A program made the translations under genes and the position numbers. The notes under the pieces were generated by a model that saw nothing but the letters and a program-made list of their open reading frames with translations, made no database searches and was not told the origin of the DNA. This document shows positions 22,022 to 34,646 of a stretch of DNA of 64,000 nucleotides, in pieces; positions within the stretch are counted from its first letter, which is position 1, and each line of letters starts with the position of its first letter. The stretch covers positions 16,184,948 through 16,248,947 of the forward strand of contig NC_133532.1 in the NCBI RefSeq assembly GCF_048544455.1. The letters are read 5' to 3'. Origin of the DNA: Silene latifolia. Taxonomy: Eukaryota; Streptophyta; Magnoliopsida; Caryophyllales; Caryophyllaceae.

Positions 22022-23121
22022 GTGTATTCATTGTTAAGTCCGCTTATTGACGTTTGGCTGGGGATAGGGAGGCGTTGGAGCTTGGGGGTGTGTCGGATTG
22101 GGGGAAGGAAAAATGGCTATGGAATAGGCTCTGGAAAATCCCGGTGTGGCCCCGAGTGAAGCTTTTCTTCTGGCAACTGTGCAGCGAGGCATTGGCAACA
22201 AGAGCGAACATTGCTACTCGAGTTCGAGGTGAGCCTGCTTTTTGTTCTTTATGTAATTCTTTCGTTGAGTCTAGTTTGCATTTATTTCGTGATTGTGCCA
22301 TTTTTAAGCGGGTCTGGGAAGAAGTGGGTCTTGGTGAGGAGGAGAATGAGGGAGCTTGTGTGAGGGAATGGGTGGAAACTAGATGGAGAAGCCTAGGGGG
22401 TAGGGAACAAGATTTGTTTATGGTGTGTTGCTGGGCCTTGTGGGAACACCGAAATAAGGTGATTTTCGATGGATGGGAGGTGGATAATTGGCGGGTGGTT
22501 AAACGTGTCTTGGATGTTATGGAGGAAACGGAAGGAGGGGGTTTCGTGGTGGATAATAGGGATAAGACGAGTAGGAGGACCGTGAGGGATGTGGTGACGA
22601 GAGGATGGGAGCCACCCAAGGTCGGGGTTGTCAAGATTAACGTGGACGCGGGGGCTAAGGAAGGGGAAGGAGTGAGCTGGGGAGCGGTATGCCGAGACAG
22701 TTCGGGGAGTGTTTTGTGGGGTTTTGCGCAGGTTCAGGACCAGTACTGGGAGCCTCAGATTGCGGAAGCGGTAGCGGTGTTGGAAAGGGTGAAGGAAGCT
22801 GCAAGACGGGGGCATGAACAGATCGTCATGGAGAGTGACTGCTTGGTGATCGTGGAAGCGCTCAGGAAGAAGGCCATTGGAAAAAATATGCTAGCTTTGG
22901 TGTTGTCGGATATTTTAAACTTGTGTAATTCTTTTATTTCTGTTGTTTGGTCGTTTACTAGTCGCGAGAACAATAGCGTAGCACATGCTTTAGCTCATTT
23001 ATTTCCTAGATTAGTTGGTAGGTCGGTGTGGTTGGAGGAGCTACCACCGGGTGCAAACAATGCTGTTATTTTTGATTCTCGTTTAATGCAGTAGACCACT
23101 GGGTCTTCCCTTCAAAAAAAA
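22022..23121 (+). mobile_element. LINE (non-LTR retrotransposon), 5'-truncated insertion
   Basis: About 1.1 kb ending in an A-run and flanked by a long target-site duplication, AAAAATCACGCAACAAATG, at 22003-22021 and 23122-23140. The duplication is perfect apart from uncertainty with the poly-A tail. It carries only the 3' end of ORF2. The open frame and exact duplication indicate a young insertion. Confidence 0.9.
22054..23094 (+). pseudogene. LINE ORF2 C-terminal part: zf-RVT and RNase H domains
   Basis: The frame is open from the truncation point to TAG at 23092. There is no ATG start because the 5' part of ORF2 is missing. The first part has the plant zf-RVT region (WPRVKLFFWQLCSEALATR, then CSLCNSFVESSLHLFRDC). 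The second is an RNase H-like domain (RVT_3 type) with INVDAGAKEGEG, AEAVAVLE and MESDCLVIV supplying the acidic residues, followed by SRENNSVAHALAH. Such Arabidopsis-type RNase H domains are typical of plant L1-like LINEs. It is not expected to be functional without the endonuclease and RT. Confidence 0.88.
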
Positions 23122-23160
23122 AAAAATCACGCAACAAATGAACCAAAAGAAAAATAAAAA

Positions 23161-23589
23161 TCAAATGTCGACATCACAATCTCTTGTTTGAGACTTTGTA
23201 TCATTAGAGAAGTTCACTACAACAGGGGAGCATAAAGCCTTAAGCTTATAATGTCGCGATTTCCACACACCAACCTTGAACCGAAGCTTACCCCTTATTT
23301 TGATGTCCAAATTGACTTCACCACCGGTCCTCTCGACCTTCAAATCGTGCACCACTTTTGGTGGGAGTGCCACATTATGGGTCATGTTTTGCAATGTGAC
23401 CCTAGTCACATTATTCTTAGGTTGAAAGAAAGGCTCAATTGTGTTATAGGCCACGGTTTGGCCACGGTATATGACGGTCACCTCCATTTTGTCGTAGTAC
23501 ACGGACGTCTTTTTGTTAGGATTGTAAGCCCTTAGGACAAAATTGAAGGTTGAACTTAGTTGATTGTTAGTCACATTAAAATTTGGCAT
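23161..23589 (-). pseudogene. NHL (LEA_2) gene, 5'-truncated copy
   Basis: 142 codons from the first ATG, all LEA_2 domain: STFNFVLRAYNPNKKTSVYYDKMEV, VTLQNMTHNVALPP, IRGKLRFKVGVWKSRHYKL. The N-terminal cytoplasmic part and membrane anchor (about 70 residues in relatives) are absent. Directly upstream, instead of coding sequence, is a repeat of the same 20 nt that encodes PNFNVT (23591-23610, and again near 23741). The truncation probably arose at that short repeat. It differs clearly from the intact NHL at 16416-17000, so it is not a recent copy of it. It could still be a short expressed ORF, but membrane targeting is lost. Confidence 0.7.
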
Positions 23590-24528
23590 GTCACATTAAA
23601 ATTTGCCATGTCATATTTAGAGGTGTGATTTTAGTTACCCTTTTAATTATATTGTATAGATTTATCTTTTTATTTAATTATATTTATTTATTGATGAGTG
23701 AATTAAATTAATGACATGTAATTATAAATTTATAATCCATGTCACATTAAAATTTGTCATGTCATATTTCAATTGGTCTCCCTTGTGACGGTTTACCATT
23801 TGTGGCGGATATTTTGTGAGATAAAATGGTAACAAAATGGGTTAGTGGAGAAAGGGGACCACATGAATAGTGCTGCAGAGAGAGAAAAAGTGGGTACTTT
23901 GTGAGGTAAAATGGTATCCGTCACTCAAGAGTGACGGATATGTGCCGTCACAAACAAGAATTTGTGGTCATATTTAGAGGTGTCATTTTAGTTACCCTTT
24001 TAATTATATTGTATAGATATAAAAATGACATGTGAATTAAAATTAGATATTTTAAGTAGCCTTTTAACTATATTGTATTTTTTTTTTTTACAAAAACAGA
24101 GTTATAAAAAAACAATATACAAAGGTCCTCTAAATTCGAATTAAAAACTAAAAATTTTTTTGTTTTTATATCAAGTGAGACAATTACGTACTAAATAAGT
24201 TTTAATTTCATTAGAACATGGTTCAAGGACAGATATCAAGTTTTTGTTCAACTAAATCCTTATGTTGCCTACACATTTCCCATGTAGTTTTTTTTTTCTA
24301 ACACACTATGTTAATATTATGAGAAGACAAAGGAAGCATCACCTACAAAAATAGACTAAGAAACAAACATACATTTAACGATAGTTCAATTAATCTTGTA
24401 AGAGGGTTTACATAAAGATAGTATAAAAGAAATCTACTACAAAGCGATATTAGTGGATAAATTACAAAAAACCGTGCATTTTACAATAAGCTTATATAAA
24501 TTACACGAACAAAACTCGTAGAACATAC
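23590..24528. other. Repeat-rich intergenic region
   Basis: Three partial copies of a GTCACATTAAAATTTG...CATGTCATATTT unit (about 23570, 23590, 23741) and repeats of TTAGTTACCCTTTTAATTA. A MITE-like insert lies at about 23773-23968. The rest is AT-rich with no gene. Confidence 0.5.
23773..23968. mobile_element. Possible MITE with TTGTGACGG termini
   Basis: The left end reads CTCCCTTGTGACGG and the right end is its imperfect inverse (CCGTCACAAACAAGAATTTG). Internal inverted copies of ACCATTTTACCTCACAAA are present. The flanks both contain GTCATATTT. The termini are imperfect and the superfamily is uncertain. Confidence 0.4.
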
Positions 24529-25653
24529 CTTATGTATAACGTAATTAATTGCACAATCCAACTTTGCAATAATAAGAAAATTGTGCCATTCCATCTGCAA
24601 AAATAAATCAAGGTGAGAAATACAAATTGACATCAATAAAAGTTATTTAAACAATACCAAATAAAACACAAATCTTATGTATGATACATAACTTTATTTT
24701 TTTCACAAATGCAAATGATTAATAAAAATTATACGTAATGGAAAGTTTCAATAACATATGAATATGCCAAAAGGTTAGAAAAAGAGGGTAAAAAATAAAA
24801 GTGCTTATTTTAAAGACTTTACTTATATTAACTTAGCATCAAATAAGGAGTTAAATTTTAGGGGGAGAAAAGAATCATCAAAAAGGAAAAGGAAGAGCTA
24901 AAGAGAAAATGAAGAGTTACAGATGAATAAGGGGTCATAAACATGATTAAGTATTTTATCTTAATTCTATTAATAAATATTATTAATTAGTCACATATAC
25001 CAAATAAAACACAAATCTTATGTATGATATAACTTTATTTTTTTCACAAATGCAAATGATTAATAAAAATTATATGCAATGGAAAGTTTCAATAACATAT
25101 GAATATGCCAAAAGGTTAGAAAAATAGGGTAAAAAATAAAAGTGCTTATTTTAAATACTTTACTTATATTAACTTATCATCAAATAAGGATTTCAAATTT
25201 AGGGGGAGAAAGGAATCATCAAAAAGGAAAAGGAGGTGCTAAAGAGAAAATGAAGAGTTAGAGATGAATAAGGGGTCATTAACGTGATAATAAGTATTCT
25301 ATCTTAATTATATGAATGAATATTATTAATTAGTCACATATTATCAAAAGAAAGTTTCTAGTGATTCTACGTTGTCGCATGTCTTATATATATGCTTAAG
25401 GTAACCTTTTTATATTATTGTATAAATATGACATGTAGATTATGATAGGTAATTTAGCATGCCTTTAAGTTAGATATATAGATTTTGTATTTAGATCATA
25501 GAGTTATTGATTTTACATACATAAATATGGAGCAAGGAGAAATGTGATGTAAAAGGTTTGCATGAGAATGGTTTATAAATTATCTTATGAAATTAAAATA
25601 AGACATATAGTTGATGGTTGATAGTTTGGCTTACTTTTTAATTATATTTATAG

Positions 25654-25728
<75 letters not shown>

Positions 25729-25830
25729 ATTAAATTCACTTTGCATGAGAGTGATTTAAAAATTATCCTATGAAATTAAAATTATCTAAATTTAGTTTTT
25801 TACAATTAATTATGAGAGTAACTTTTAAAT
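24529..25830. repeat. Host repeat segment, copy 2 (uninterrupted)
   Basis: It matches 6440-7365 plus 15257-15708 in the same orientation. It lacks both element A and the adjoining hAT element, so it preserves their empty sites. It contains the two ~340-bp tandem units (24656-24998 and 24999-25341) and a short (TTA)n run. Confidence 0.85.
25653..25727 (+). repeat. (TTA)n microsatellite, ~25 units
   Basis: Counterpart of the 52-unit array at 15451-15606. Confidence 0.95.
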
Positions 25831-25984
25831 GTGGAATTGATAAAAAAAATTTCATGTGTACTACTATGCTAGTATTTCCACGTGGACTATATTTTGCCAC
25901 GTCACAATTAATTGTTGCCATGTCACATTTGTCTACGTGGCGTTTAATGTCTAGCCTTTTAATAATATTTATAGATATAAATTT

Positions 25985-26104
25985 AATTAATAAACGTTCT
26001 TTTATTGTTGATTTTATGTACTTACCTCGGGCAACCGAGATGGTAACACCTTTATATACTGGGGTGGTCCTTAGTAAGGCACCTTGGTGTATGAGGGTGG
26101 TACA
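25985..26104 (+). repeat. Element B 5' LTR remnant
   Basis: Last 120 bp of the LTR, homologous to 42265-42299 plus 54418-54501, with the GNRA-loop hairpin at 26026-26039. The rest of the LTR is missing; host repeat sequence lies to the left. Confidence 0.75.
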
Positions 26105-26107
26105 AAG

Positions 26108-26119
26108 TGGTATTAGAGC
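26108..26119 (+). promoter_or_regulatory. Element B primer-binding site
   Basis: TGGTATTAGAGC, one mismatch from the iMet PBS of element A and at the same offset from the LTR end. Confidence 0.75.
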
Positions 26120-26690
26120 GACGATTTTGGAACCTGAACCAATGAACCAACTGAATGTAAGGTGTCAAATTAAAATGAACCTGGTGTATGTGTGTTGGGA
26201 GCCCCTTATGTCGGTTTTGGGTGAGAAGGCGCCCTAATCTCAAAATCCTGGCCCCATCATGCTTAAGCCGGCCACCATGGATGGGTAGACGTATAAGAGT
26301 GTATCTATGCAAGTGTGTGTCAAGTATACATGTATGTAGATATCTATGTGATAGTGTATTGAGTGTAGAACATGTGGATTCCTAAATGTGTGTTAACCGT
26401 TGTTATAGATGAACTTTAAGTGTGAGGATGTTGGGTGTACATGTATGAATGAGTCGAGTAATGAGTCTATAGTTTTATGCATAGTGGTTTATGACGGAAG
26501 AGGGATGAACGATGGTGGTATTATAACATGACAATGAAGGACAGAAATGTGAATGTTTTGAATTGGAGGCGTGTGCTTAGATGAAGTAGATACTTGTAGA
26601 GTGGTGTGTATGTATGTTCGTAAATGGAGTTAATTCGATATGCCTATGTACAGCTGAGTATATAATTAAGTGGATGCGATATATGTGCTT
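26120..26690 (+). other. Element B leader, first part
   Basis: Noncoding. The beginning (ACGATTTTGGAACCTGAACCAATG) is homologous to element A after its PBS. It is interrupted at 26690 by a copia element. Confidence 0.6.
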
Positions 26691-27929
26691 TGAAAGATCA
26701 TAGATCCATATTAGACTCTCTAATAAAAATTAAATTATCTCATAATTTATTATTTTAGTGATCTATGTAACATGCATGCAAATATAAAAGCATAAAAATG
26801 AAAGTTAAGGAAAAACAATTTCCTTCAATAGATTTTTATGGTAATATGGGCACAAACTAGATCACCTATCTAGTTTGTTCTTGAGCTAAAAAGAAATGGA
26901 TGATCCTCCTTGAAAAACCTTCAAAAAGAAAGTCTCCTTCAAGTTGCACCCAAGAACAACACCCAAAATAATCTTACAAGTATTAACTAGATACTTGTAA
27001 AATTAACCCTTGATAATATTTGTAATATTACTAACACTCTTAGTAATAATATTTTGATTACTAACTTCTTAGTAAATGATGTATAATAATTTTAGAGAGA
27101 TAAGCAATTTTTTTTCACATGCAAAATGAAGTAGTGAAGTAGTCTTGAAAAATGAACAACAAATTGGAGTATATAGGAGGAAGTGGCAGGTGGAGTGTGT
27201 AGTAGTTGAGTGTTGAAATTGTCTTATATTTGTCAATCTTACATCACATGTAAAATATAATTATAAGATAACTTGTGGAAGTATCACAATTAAAGTGAAA
27301 TGATTGTGTTTATAATCATCCACTATACTCCATTTACACGGTCCAATGTCCCATTAACGGGTCCATTTTGGTTCTTATACTTGTCGCACAAATACGTGTA
27401 AATTTTATTTAAACATCGTTTCATGTTTAAATGTTTCCAATTAATTTCGTTCAAATCACTCCGTAAATATACATGTACCGCTACAAATATTATTTACATA
27501 CTAATATTAATCACATTAATCAATTAGTACAATTTTAGTGAATTAACAATTAATTAACTAAAACCCGTCTTCCAAAATTTATTATTCAATTATCGCATAA
27601 TTAAATAATAAATGCCGTGCCTCGAGTTCGCAACTCGAAATCTCTCTAAAATAATCGAATAACCTTTTAGTCTATAAATCAAGGGACTAAATAAATTGTA
27701 TCTCATACAATTAATTAGTTATCAATTGGGGTTCGTTCCTATAGGTGTGACCGAAAGGGGTCAGTTGATCACTGCCGTCTCACGACAATAACGTCAAACT
27801 CTAGTCAGCCAACCGTTATCGATTTACGTTAATCAACTGACGAGGATCAAATAATTAAATATGTGATGATATTCCCTTAATGAGATTTATTATGTAAACG
27901 CACTATTGTGGAGGACACTAATTCCAACA
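26691..27929 (-). repeat. 3' LTR of the copia element (1239 bp)
   Basis: Plus-strand view TGAAAGATCATAG...CCAACA. The adjoining interior (27930-27943) reads AAGTGGGAGAT on the minus strand, the classic copia polypurine tract. It is highly similar to the other LTR, with scattered substitutions and a few short indels. Confidence 0.9.
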
Positions 27930-27943
27930 ATCTCCCACTTGTC

Positions 27944-28920
27944 CGACACAAGGTGTGCGCTACCAATTCTCTTGTCCGTTTTAATCTCCCACTCAATGCA
28001 AGGTGTCTTTCAGGTCGCACTTGCACATGAACATATCGCGAGTGGTTTTCTCGATCGGGAGTGTGACTACCTGACCGGAAAAATCTCTCACAGATTACTT
28101 CGCTCGAGTGGCCTTGAGATATAGTTACCCAACGTGGGTGGACAATTCTTGTATGCCCTATCTATCTTTGCCCAATACAGCTCATCATGACTCAAAAGAT
28201 GTCCTCTTGGCCTCCTTTCATGGCACGACCTAGGACAAAAACCAAAGTCACTCAGAAACTGCATTGACTTGGATAATAGTCTCCAGTCAAAAGAATCGAC
28301 TCATAGGAACATCTTAGAGATCCCTGCCACGACCATGCGTCTATAATAGAACTTATGGACTCTCTAAATGGTCACTGTCCAGCAAAGTGTCACACACTCT
28401 GCCTATGTAATCGACTAGTCATCACGTATGACTTTATGGTGTTGAACAACCATCAGTCGACTTACAATCTAGTCACTCTGAGACGTCACCTCATTAAGTG
28501 ACTAGGGACAAAATACAATGTTCATCTTGTTCACTTGAATAGTGTTCAACATTGTCTCCACAACTTATTCAGATAAACAAGGTATTTAAAAATTTAGTCA
28601 CACTAAATAAAAGATTCATAACGAATGAATGCAAAAACAATGAATGTGATTATCATATATATAATAAGAGATACACTATCCAATTATTACATATCCATAA
28701 TCTAAAGAAAATCTGGTACTCATCTCAATCCCATTGCGACGACATGACCATCATGCTTAGCCTTTGATAAAGGCTTGGTTAAAGGATCAGCAATATTTTC
28801 ATCTGTCCCAACCTTACAAATGTCAATTTCTTCCTTTCCACATAATCTCTAATTACATGGTATTTCCTTTCAATGTGTCTAGATTTATTACTAGACTTTG
28901 GCTCTGAAGATCCGATCACT
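27944..28920 (-). other. copia 3' region between RNase H and the LTR
   Basis: No intact frame. It should hold the end of the RNase H domain and the 3' UTR. Sense-strand fragments of the RNase H tail are frame-disrupted. Confidence 0.45.
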
Positions 28921-31825
28921 CTATATTGTGATAACAGTGGAGCTATTTTTCAAGCCAAAGAGCCAAAGTCCCTCCATGAATTGCCTAATCCAAACAGCTT
29001 CCTTCGCAGCCTTTGACGCTGCAAGGTACTCAACCTCTGTTGTAGAATCCGCAGTAACGCTTTGCTTGAAGCTCTTCCACCAAACAGCTCCTCCATTTAG
29101 CATAAACACATAGCCGGTTTGGGATTTCATGTCATCCCGATCGGTTTGGAAACTTGCATCTGTGTAACCTCTTACACGCAACTCAGTTTCTCCTCCAAAC
29201 ACTAAGAACGAATCCTTAGTCCTTCTCAAGTACTTAAGGATGTTCTTTACGGCTATCCAGTGACTCTCACCAGGCTTGATAATGACTTGTCATGCTCAAG
29301 GTATACGCAACGTCGGGACGAGTGCAAATCATAGCATACATGATAGACCCAACAACGGAAGCATAAGGGATGGTCTTCATGTGTTCAATCTCCTTAAGGG
29401 TGGAGGGAGACTGTGACTTGCTCAAAGTAATCCCTTGGCCCATAGGTAGAAATCCTCTCTTGGAGTCTTTCATATTGAACCGGTCAAGAACTTTGTCAAT
29501 ATAAGCTTCTTGACTCAATGCTAGTATCCTCTTGGACCTATCCCTATAGATCCGGATACCTAAGATTCGTTGTGCCTCTCCCAAGTCCTTCATCTGGAAG
29601 TGTTTCCCTAGCCACTCCTTTACGGAAGTGAGCGATGGAACATCATTCCCGATGAGCAATATGTCATCCACATATAGGACAAGGAATGCAACCTTACTCC
29701 CACTAAACTTCATGTATAAACACGGTTCTTCCACACTTCTAGTGAAACCATATTGTTTAATAACATGATCAAAGCGATGATTCCAACTCCTAGATGCTTG
29801 CTTAAGACCATAGATGGACTTTTTAAGCTTACACACCTTCTTAGGGTTAGATGTATCCACAAAACCTTCAGGTTGTATCATGTACACCTCTTCTTCTAGA
29901 ATCCCATTCAAGAAGGCGGTTTTAACATCCATTTGCCAAATCTCATAATCATGAAATGTGGCAACCGCTAAGATTATCCTAATGGACCGAAGCATAGCGT
30001 CTGGAGCGAAGGTTTCATCATAGTGTAAATCATAAACTTGGGTGAAACCTTTTGCCACCAATCTAGCTTTGTAAACATCTACATGTTTATCCACGCCGAG
30101 CTTAATTTTATATATCCATTTACACTAAAGGGGTCGCACTCCCTTAGGTAAATCCACCAAGTCCCATACTTGGTTCTCGTACATGGAATCCATTTCGGAC
30201 CGCATGGCTTCTAGCCAAAGCAAGGAGTCGGGACTAGACATGGCCGATTTGTAGGTAGTGGGTTCATCACTTTTCAAAAGTAACAAAACACCATCCTCTT
30301 CAATGTTACCAAGGTAGCGGTCATGTGGATTAGAAATCCTACTTGACTTTCTAGGAACAATTACCGTTTCAGAGGAAGAGGGAATGATATCCTCCACGTT
30401 CTCCTCTACCTCATTCTCGGTTTGTGTCTCTCGAACTTCGCCAAGTTCAAATTTTCTCCCACTCTGTCTCCTAGAAATAAACTCCTTTTCTAGGAAGACA
30501 GCATCACGAGCCACAAACACTTTGTTCTCGTGTTTGTTGTAGAAGTAATAGCCACGTGTTTCCCTTGAATATCCTACAAAAAGACATTTGTCAGACCTGG
30601 GTGCAAGCTTATTGTCAGACTTGATCTTGACGTATGCTTCACAACCCCAAATACGCATGAATGACAAATGAGGGACTTTCCCTGTCCATATCTCATATGG
30701 AGTCTTATCGACCGCTTTAGTCGGGCTTCGATTTAGTGAAAATATTGCAGACAAGAGGGCAAAACTCCAAAACGAATCAGGAAGCTCGGTTAGACTCATC
30801 ATAGACCGAACCATATCTAATAAAGTTCGGTTTCTCCTTTCAGCCACACCATTTAATTGTGGTGTGCCAGGAGGAGTCCATTGTGATATTATACCACAAT
30901 CTTTTAGGTGTGAATCAAATTCATAATTTAGATATTCACCACCACGATCGGATCGTAGGGTCTTAATCTTTTTATCCAATTGGTTCTCTACTTCATTTTG
31001 AAACTCTTTGAACTTGTCAAAAGCTTCACTCTTGTTCTTCATTAAGTAGACATACCCATATCTACTTAAGTCATCAGTAAAAATAATGAAGTAGTGAAAA
31101 CCTCCTCTAGCGGTGATGGTTAATGGTCCACACACATCCGTATGTATGAGAGCCAAAACCTCACTAGCTCGTGTCCCTTTTCCCGCAAAAGGTGCACGAG
31201 TCATCTTGCCTAGAAGTCAAGACTCGCATGTACCATAAGATTCGAAACCAAATGGTTTTAGTACTTTTGATGAAGCAAGTCTCTTAATGCGTCTTTCTTT
31301 TATGTGGCCTAAACGACAATGTCAAAGGTAGGATTCATTTGGATCACCCGTTTTGAGCTTTTTAGTTTCCATATGATAAACGTCATTAACATCATTTAAA
31401 ACATAAATTCCTCCAATCGAAATCGCCTTGCCATAAACCACATCATTTAATGAAAAAGTACAACTATTGTCCTTAATCATAAAACAAAAGCCTTCCGCGT
31501 CTAACGCGGAAATGGAGATGATGTTCTTGGTTAAAGTTAGTACAAAATAACACTTATTTAAATACAACTCTAGATCACTAGCTAAAGTGAGCACATAGGT
31601 CCCCACGGAAACGGCCATTACTCTAGCTCCATTGCCCATGCGGAGATCTGCATCACCTTTTGCTAGTGCTCGCACGTCCCTTAAACCCTGCAAATGGTTA
31701 CAAAGGTGAGAGCCACATTCGGTATCAAGTACCCAAGTGGAAGTGCAAGCATAATTAATGTCTATCACATAGAGAGAGGAAATCATACCAATAGGCGTCA
31801 CACGCCCTTCCTTGAGATCCTCCAA
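28921..31825 (-). pseudogene. copia pol: protease, integrase, RT, RNase H (decayed)
   Basis: Protease near 31710 reads VLDTECGSH, with Glu in place of the catalytic-loop Gly. The integrase zinc region is hit by a TGA (before HCRLGHIKERRIKRL) and by a stop within CES-LLGKM. The integrase core has HTDVCGPL, SDRGGEYLN and NGVAERRNRTLLDMVRSMM. RT (30094-29267) has YVDDILLIGND. RNase H (29229-28921) is in a different frame, with YTDASFQTDRDD and TEVEYLAASKAAKEAVW. At least two nonsense codons and two frameshifts are present. It would once have supplied reverse transcription and integration. Confidence 0.85.
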
Positions 31826-32697
31826 ATATTTGGGACAACTCCTCCTATAATGCCCCTTCCCATTACAATGAAAACATTCGGCCTCAGAGAGTTTGACACT
31901 TTTTGCCTTGGGACTGCCATTCTCAACGGCCTTCCCCTTTCCCTTGTCATGTTTCTTTGACGATTTCTTGAATTGGGACTTTTCCTTCCCTTTCCCTTCT
32001 TAACTCCAAGGGACATGTTCTTTAACTTCATGGTCAGAACATCCCCTTTTTCACTCCCACTAGATTCCATATCCCTCTCCGCTTGGGTGAGGAGTGCATG
32101 AATTTCATGATAACTCTTATCCATGCCATTCATGTTGTAGTTTACCCTAAAGTGGGCAAACTTGGTGGGAAGTGAGTGGAGGATTCGATCCACCACAAGA
32201 GTCTTAGGAATGTTACACCCTAGACGCTCTAGGATGTCGACATATTCGACTATTTTGAGTACATGGGGACCAACCTTTTGGCCCCTCTCAAGCTTAGCTT
32301 CAAAGAAGCGTGCCGCCGCATCGTATTGATGGACTTTAGGTGTTTGTGAAAACATAGTAATCATACGAGTGAATATCTCGTACGCATTTAAAGAAATGCA
32401 TGATAGCTTGAGTTTTGGGGACATCGACCATATCAACACATTTTTGATATCATTCGACATCCTCACATGGTCATCATAGGCGGTCCGCACCGCCGATGAA
32501 GCCCTTGGATCGGGCTCGATGGGAGGAGCTTCGGTCAAGTAAGTGAGCACATTGTCGGACAACGCGACACTTTTGATGTTGGATTCCCATTCAAGAAAGT
32601 TACTACCGTCATCTTTTAAGATACATTTGTCCATTACGGACATTAGCCATGAATCTTTACCTAGTGAAGTAGTCGATGGAGTTGAAGAAGTTGCCAT
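31798..32697 (-). pseudogene. copia gag with frameshift before the zinc knuckle
   Basis: The ATG at 32697 begins MATSSTPSTTSLGKDSW. A retrotransposon gag (UBN2-type) domain follows (ILKDDGSNFLEWE...VDRILHSLPTKFAHFRVNYN). After SLGVKKGK near 31990 the frame slips by one base. The zinc knuckle ECFHCNGKGHYRRSC lies in the pol frame, so the original was one continuous gag-pol frame. Confidence 0.8.
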
Positions 32698-34633
32698 TGC
32701 GAATTAAAATGCTACAACAAAAGGAAAAAATAACATCCATTGTTTTAAAATACTTGTGAAAACATGTTTTAACAAGTTATAACATTTATATAATGACCTC
32801 CCACTAAATTATATAAATGATTCCAAGACCCAAATATTAAACAAAAATGAGCATCGCTTGGGCGAAACATTCCATAATTGTGTAAATTCGGTAAGTCACA
32901 TTGACTAATTCTACCTCTAGAACTCTTGGTCGACGAATTTCCTTAAATCCATCTACTAGCCCCGGAACACAAGACCGTCTTATATCCCGTTGAGTCCAAC
33001 CAATTTTGGCGTGTGATAACCGTTTACCACCCTACTTACCCAAGGTAAAAAGAGAACACCCCGCTTGGGCGAGCGTGGCTCTAATGAACAAGAGATTCAT
33101 AGGTGTTACTAATTGGTAAGGCTAATCTCAATTTTAGTTATGTGAGAGATCTTGTCAATTTATTCATAAATTCCCTATAAGTGAACTAAGTCGGTGAATG
33201 TAAATGAAGTGAATTGACAACCGCAAAAAATAAAATGCATGTGAATGGCGATTTTGGCATGCGCGAAAATAAAACAAGCAAGTAAGTAAGCATATGAATA
33301 ATCCTAGTATGGCCACCTAGTTAATAAAAAACTAGTCTATTACATTTCGGAAACCAACTCCTTGGTCCCTTGCCTCTTCATTCCAAAAGTGGCTCCTTCT
33401 TGTGGGATTTGGAACACCTTCCAAAAATAGACACCGTCTCGATGTAATCCGTCTTTTGGAAACGTCGGTAAGAATAACTATTACAATTGAATTACATAGC
33501 TATTACTATTATACATTAATTAATAAAATAAATAAAAATATTAATTAATTACAAACCAACGATACGAGATCGTATTTAATTACAAACAAATCGATATTCT
33601 CATTCATTTCGGGTAATAACGATTAAAATAAACTAGGCCATACTAGGTACAACAAGATAAATACTTTAAATAAATGAAATGTCATTCATTCAACTGAAAT
33701 AAATATGCTTAAAGATGTTGTAAAATGATGTCAAAATCGCCCTATCCATCAATCGTTGGTATCCATCTCGGTTTTTGTGGATTTAATCGATTTTTAACTT
33801 GTAAAAATCAATAATCAACTCTTAAATCTCATTTAAGTCCAAATTAACTGTCCAAACTGTTTTGTACCTCAAAATTAGTCCTCACTAATTTTATTATGAA
33901 GAATTAGTTTGATTTGGTGATATTTTGCTAATTTAATCGGTAAAATCATAATTTTTAAGTAAAAATCCAAAATAATTGAACAATTACCCAAAAAATTGAA
34001 AAATTTTTTTTTGAGTATTCTGGAACACTCCCAAGAACACCAAAATGTCAGAAAAATTGCCCCAAAAATTCGGATAAAATTTATGAAGAAAAAGATCGAT
34101 ATTTATCGGTTTTTAACCACTAAAACCAATAAACATCAAAACAAGGTGAAATCACATTTTAAATTTCACTTTTAATTTATAAATAATATTTTTAAATGTA
34201 CATAGGTTTATCAAGGGTATAATCAAACGTTTAAAAATTATGATTAATTTATTTCACTTTTATCGACTTTTATCTCATAAAATCAATAAACATGCAAAAC
34301 TTCAAACCAACCTTCAAATTTTTCATACAATCTGTAGAAAACATGCATGAAACACCATAAAAATTTCCTGACCCGAATCAACTTTTAAATATTTTTAGTC
34401 AATTCTTAACTAAAATACGACATTTTGACTCGGTTTTCTACCAAAAATCATTAAAAATAGCAAAATAACTTCATAAATCACCAAAATTTACCACAAATCT
34501 TTTAAGATTAGTAAGTGTGCATGCCCCAAAAATTTCGTGCTAAAACCTCTTCTAACACAATTTTTGAGTTTTTATAAATTATCTCATAATTTATTAATAT
34601 TCTTAAAATTAACATGCAAATTACAAGCCTAAA
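32698..34633 (-). other. copia long 5' leader
   Basis: About 1.9 kb of AT-rich sequence between PBS and gag. No ORF of interest. Confidence 0.5.
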
Positions 34634-34644
34634 CTCTGATACCA
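34634..34644 (-). promoter_or_regulatory. copia primer-binding site
   Basis: TGGTATCAGAG on the minus strand, next to the right LTR; tRNA-iMet type. Confidence 0.85.
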
Positions 34645-34646
34645 CT

